A stretch of 64,000 nt of DNA from Porphyrobacter sp. IPPAS B-1204 (GTDB lineage: Bacteria; Pseudomonadota; Alphaproteobacteria; Sphingomonadales; Sphingomonadaceae). The position numbers and the translations under genes are program-made. Below are positions 62,996-64,000 of the stretch, piece by piece. Where the stretch lies: contig RHGM01000007.1 of assembly GCA_003724185.1 (NCBI GenBank), forward strand, positions 59,667 through 123,666, read 5' to 3'. Below the pieces are notes generated by a model. It was given only the letters and a program-made list of their open reading frames with translations. It made no database searches and was not told the DNA's origin. Every line of letters starts with the position of its first letter. The stretch's first letter is position 1.

Positions 62996-63268
62996 CTACA
63001 CCCGCCGGGTCAGGATCAGCCACGCCGCGCCGCCATTGCACAACGTGTAGGCGGCATAGGCCCAGGCGAAGCTCGGCCAGCCCTTGGCCGACAACATCAG
63101 CGCGACCAGCAGCACCGCAAATTCGCTGATCAATGCGGCGCGGCTGCCCAGTGTCCGGCTGATCTGGGGCAAGCGGGAGAGCAGCGGGTGCTCGCTGTCG
63201 AACACCGCCCGGTTGATCGCGAAATTGGCGATTCCCAGCAGGAAGATGATCACCGTCGCCCAGGTCAT
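62996..63268 (-). CDS. small membrane protein upstream of the metallophosphoesterase
   Basis: A 90-residue protein with about three hydrophobic segments (TWATVIIFLLGIANFAI, ALISEFAVLLVALMLSA, FAWAYAAYTLCNGGAAWLIL). Start ATG 63268. It ends seven bases before the phosphoesterase start, so the two are likely one operon. No known family recognised. Confidence 0.7.
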   Translation of the reverse strand: MTWATVIIFLLGIANFAINRAVFDSEHPLLSRLPQISRTLGSRAALISEFAVLLVALMLSAKGWPSFAWAYAAYTLCNGGAAWLILTRRV

Positions 63269-63497
63269 GGCCCCACTATGGCGCTGCGCTGGTCGATTGG
63301 GAACCGCCATTTGTCGCGGCTTTCGCGCCATTGGTCTTTTGACCCCCGCACCGGTCGAACGCGGGGGCGGGGTTGATCGAAGCCTGAATGCGCAACCCGG
63401 CGGCGGGGCGTATCACAGGTTTCAGCAGGACGCCTCATCCCCCCGGAACGGACCCCCCGCCCGTTCTCAGGCAACCTGCCTAATGGAGGAAACGGAT

Positions 63498-63821
63498 ATG
63501 AAACCCCTTGCGAAAACAATCACTCACGCCCTTGCCGCGCTGGGCCTTGCTGGCGCTGCAATCACCCCTGCGATGGCTGGCAACGCCGAGACCATGACGA
63601 TCCAGGTGCCCACGGCCGATATCGATCTTGGCACGGCCAAGGGTCAGCGGACCCTCGACCAGCGGGTCGAAAAGGCCGTGCGTCAGGTGTGCCGCACCAC
63701 CAGTCTGACGACCGGTTCGCGCACGCTCAGCCAGGAAGCCCGCGCTTGCCTCGCCAAGGCCCGGATCGATGCCAAGCAGCAGGTCGCGGCCCTGGTAACC
63801 GAACAGCAGCGCGGCGGCTGA
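63498..63821 (+). CDS. UrcA-family exported protein
   Basis: A 107-residue protein with a signal peptide (LAALGLAGAAITPAMAG) and an UrcA domain: TMTIQVPTADIDLGTAKGQRTLDQRVEKAVRQVC, then EARACLAKARIDAKQQVAAL. The two cysteines probably form a disulfide. UrcA proteins are abundant in sphingomonads and caulobacters; their role is unknown. GGAGG lies ten bases before ATG 63498. A strong terminator follows. Confidence 0.9.
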   Translation: MKPLAKTITHALAALGLAGAAITPAMAGNAETMTIQVPTADIDLGTAKGQRTLDQRVEKAVRQVCRTTSLTTGSRTLSQEARACLAKARIDAKQQVAALVTEQQRGG

Positions 63822-63875
63822 ACCGCGCCTGTGCCCATGCGCCGTCCATCGCCCCGCAGGCTGGATGACGCAGCT

Positions 63876-63919
63876 ACGGCCCGAACCCTTCTAGTCCCGG
63901 GGTTCGGGCCGTTTTTTTT
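63876..63919 (+). terminator. Rho-independent terminator after urcA-like gene
   Basis: ACGGCCCGAACCC (63876-63888) pairs with GGGTTCGGGCCGT (63900-63912; 13 bp), followed by eight T residues in all to 63919. Confidence 0.93.
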
Positions 63920-63961
63920 AGCTGCCTTTGGTGTTGCAGACCACCCGCCCCGCCTCCCCAC

Positions 63962-63998
63962 CCGGCCACCATAGCCTGATGGTATCATTGGTGGCCGG
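63962..63998. repeat. hairpin at the window edge
   Basis: CCGGCCACCA (63962-63971) and TGGTGGCCGG (63989-63998) form a perfect 10-bp inverted repeat with a 17-base loop. The sequence stops two bases later, so whether it is a terminator (T-run) or part of a larger element cannot be seen. Confidence 0.6.
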
Positions 63999-64000
63999 TT

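Noticed and set aside
1..64000. mobile elements, prophage, CRISPR arrays, restriction or defence islands
   Set aside because: No transposase, integrase, phage structural gene, Cas protein or regularly spaced repeat was found. Gene content is chromosomal housekeeping throughout.

Overview
The window is a GC-rich, densely coded stretch of chromosomal backbone from an alphaproteobacterium. Gene content points to Sphingomonadales, most likely Erythrobacteraceae: an UrcA-family protein, a heparinase II/III gene between rpe and purH, a ThiS-ThiG fusion, the giant 180-kDa-type NAD-glutamate dehydrogenase, a CYP153 P450 and many short overlapping operons. This placement is inferred from gene families, not from a search. 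I see no phage, transposase, CRISPR array or plasmid function.

Layout. 1-1.0 kb: tail of a probable lipid kinase and a Tam41-like nucleotidyltransferase. 1-6 kb: DUF2141 protein, rpe, heparinase-like gene, purH. 6-10 kb: small membrane protein, exported msrA, Zur-like regulator, dxs. 9.7-18.5 kb: mlaA, a crotonase, NnrU, an FKBP plus two amidohydrolases, a POT peptide transporter, a GntR regulator and ihfB. 18.6-28 kb: CPA2 antiporter, tRNA-Leu(UAA), PilZ protein, exported msrB, CYP153, an ABC exporter pair, queG and an FAD reductase. 28-38 kb: gdh, LLM oxidoreductase/TPR/hydrolase operon, phoD and a small XRE-membrane protein operon. 38-47.8 kb: a Thr-rich leader ORF and thrS, DUF305, TauE/SafE, agmatine deiminase, glnE, bcp, DUF455 and an M23 peptidase. 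48-56.7 kb: acyl-CoA synthetase plus CYP108-like P450, YqiJ/flotillin, galU, murA and a two-gene unit with a ribbon-helix-helix protein. 56.7-64 kb: thiSG, merC, ctaA, cutA, a Tat-exported unknown, rplM-rpsI, small membrane proteins, a metallophosphoesterase and urcA.

The most interesting items are regulatory. A 24-codon ORF with nine Thr codons and several downstream hairpins precedes thrS, which suggests ribosome-mediated attenuation. The XRE operon has two matching 20-bp dyads, one over the -35 and one over the -10 of its own promoter. A perfect 13-bp inverted repeat locks up the ribosome-binding site of an amidohydrolase lipoprotein, whose translationally coupled partner has lost the HxH metal site. 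A Zur-box-like dyad lies upstream of merC, and a Zur-type regulator is encoded about 50 kb away.

Three otherwise intact conserved genes (110-1022, 2454-4351, 26712-27955) each carry a single-nucleotide frameshift. Each heals exactly with one base changed in a G run or GG doublet, so assembly or base-calling error is the likeliest cause; confirm before reading biology into them.
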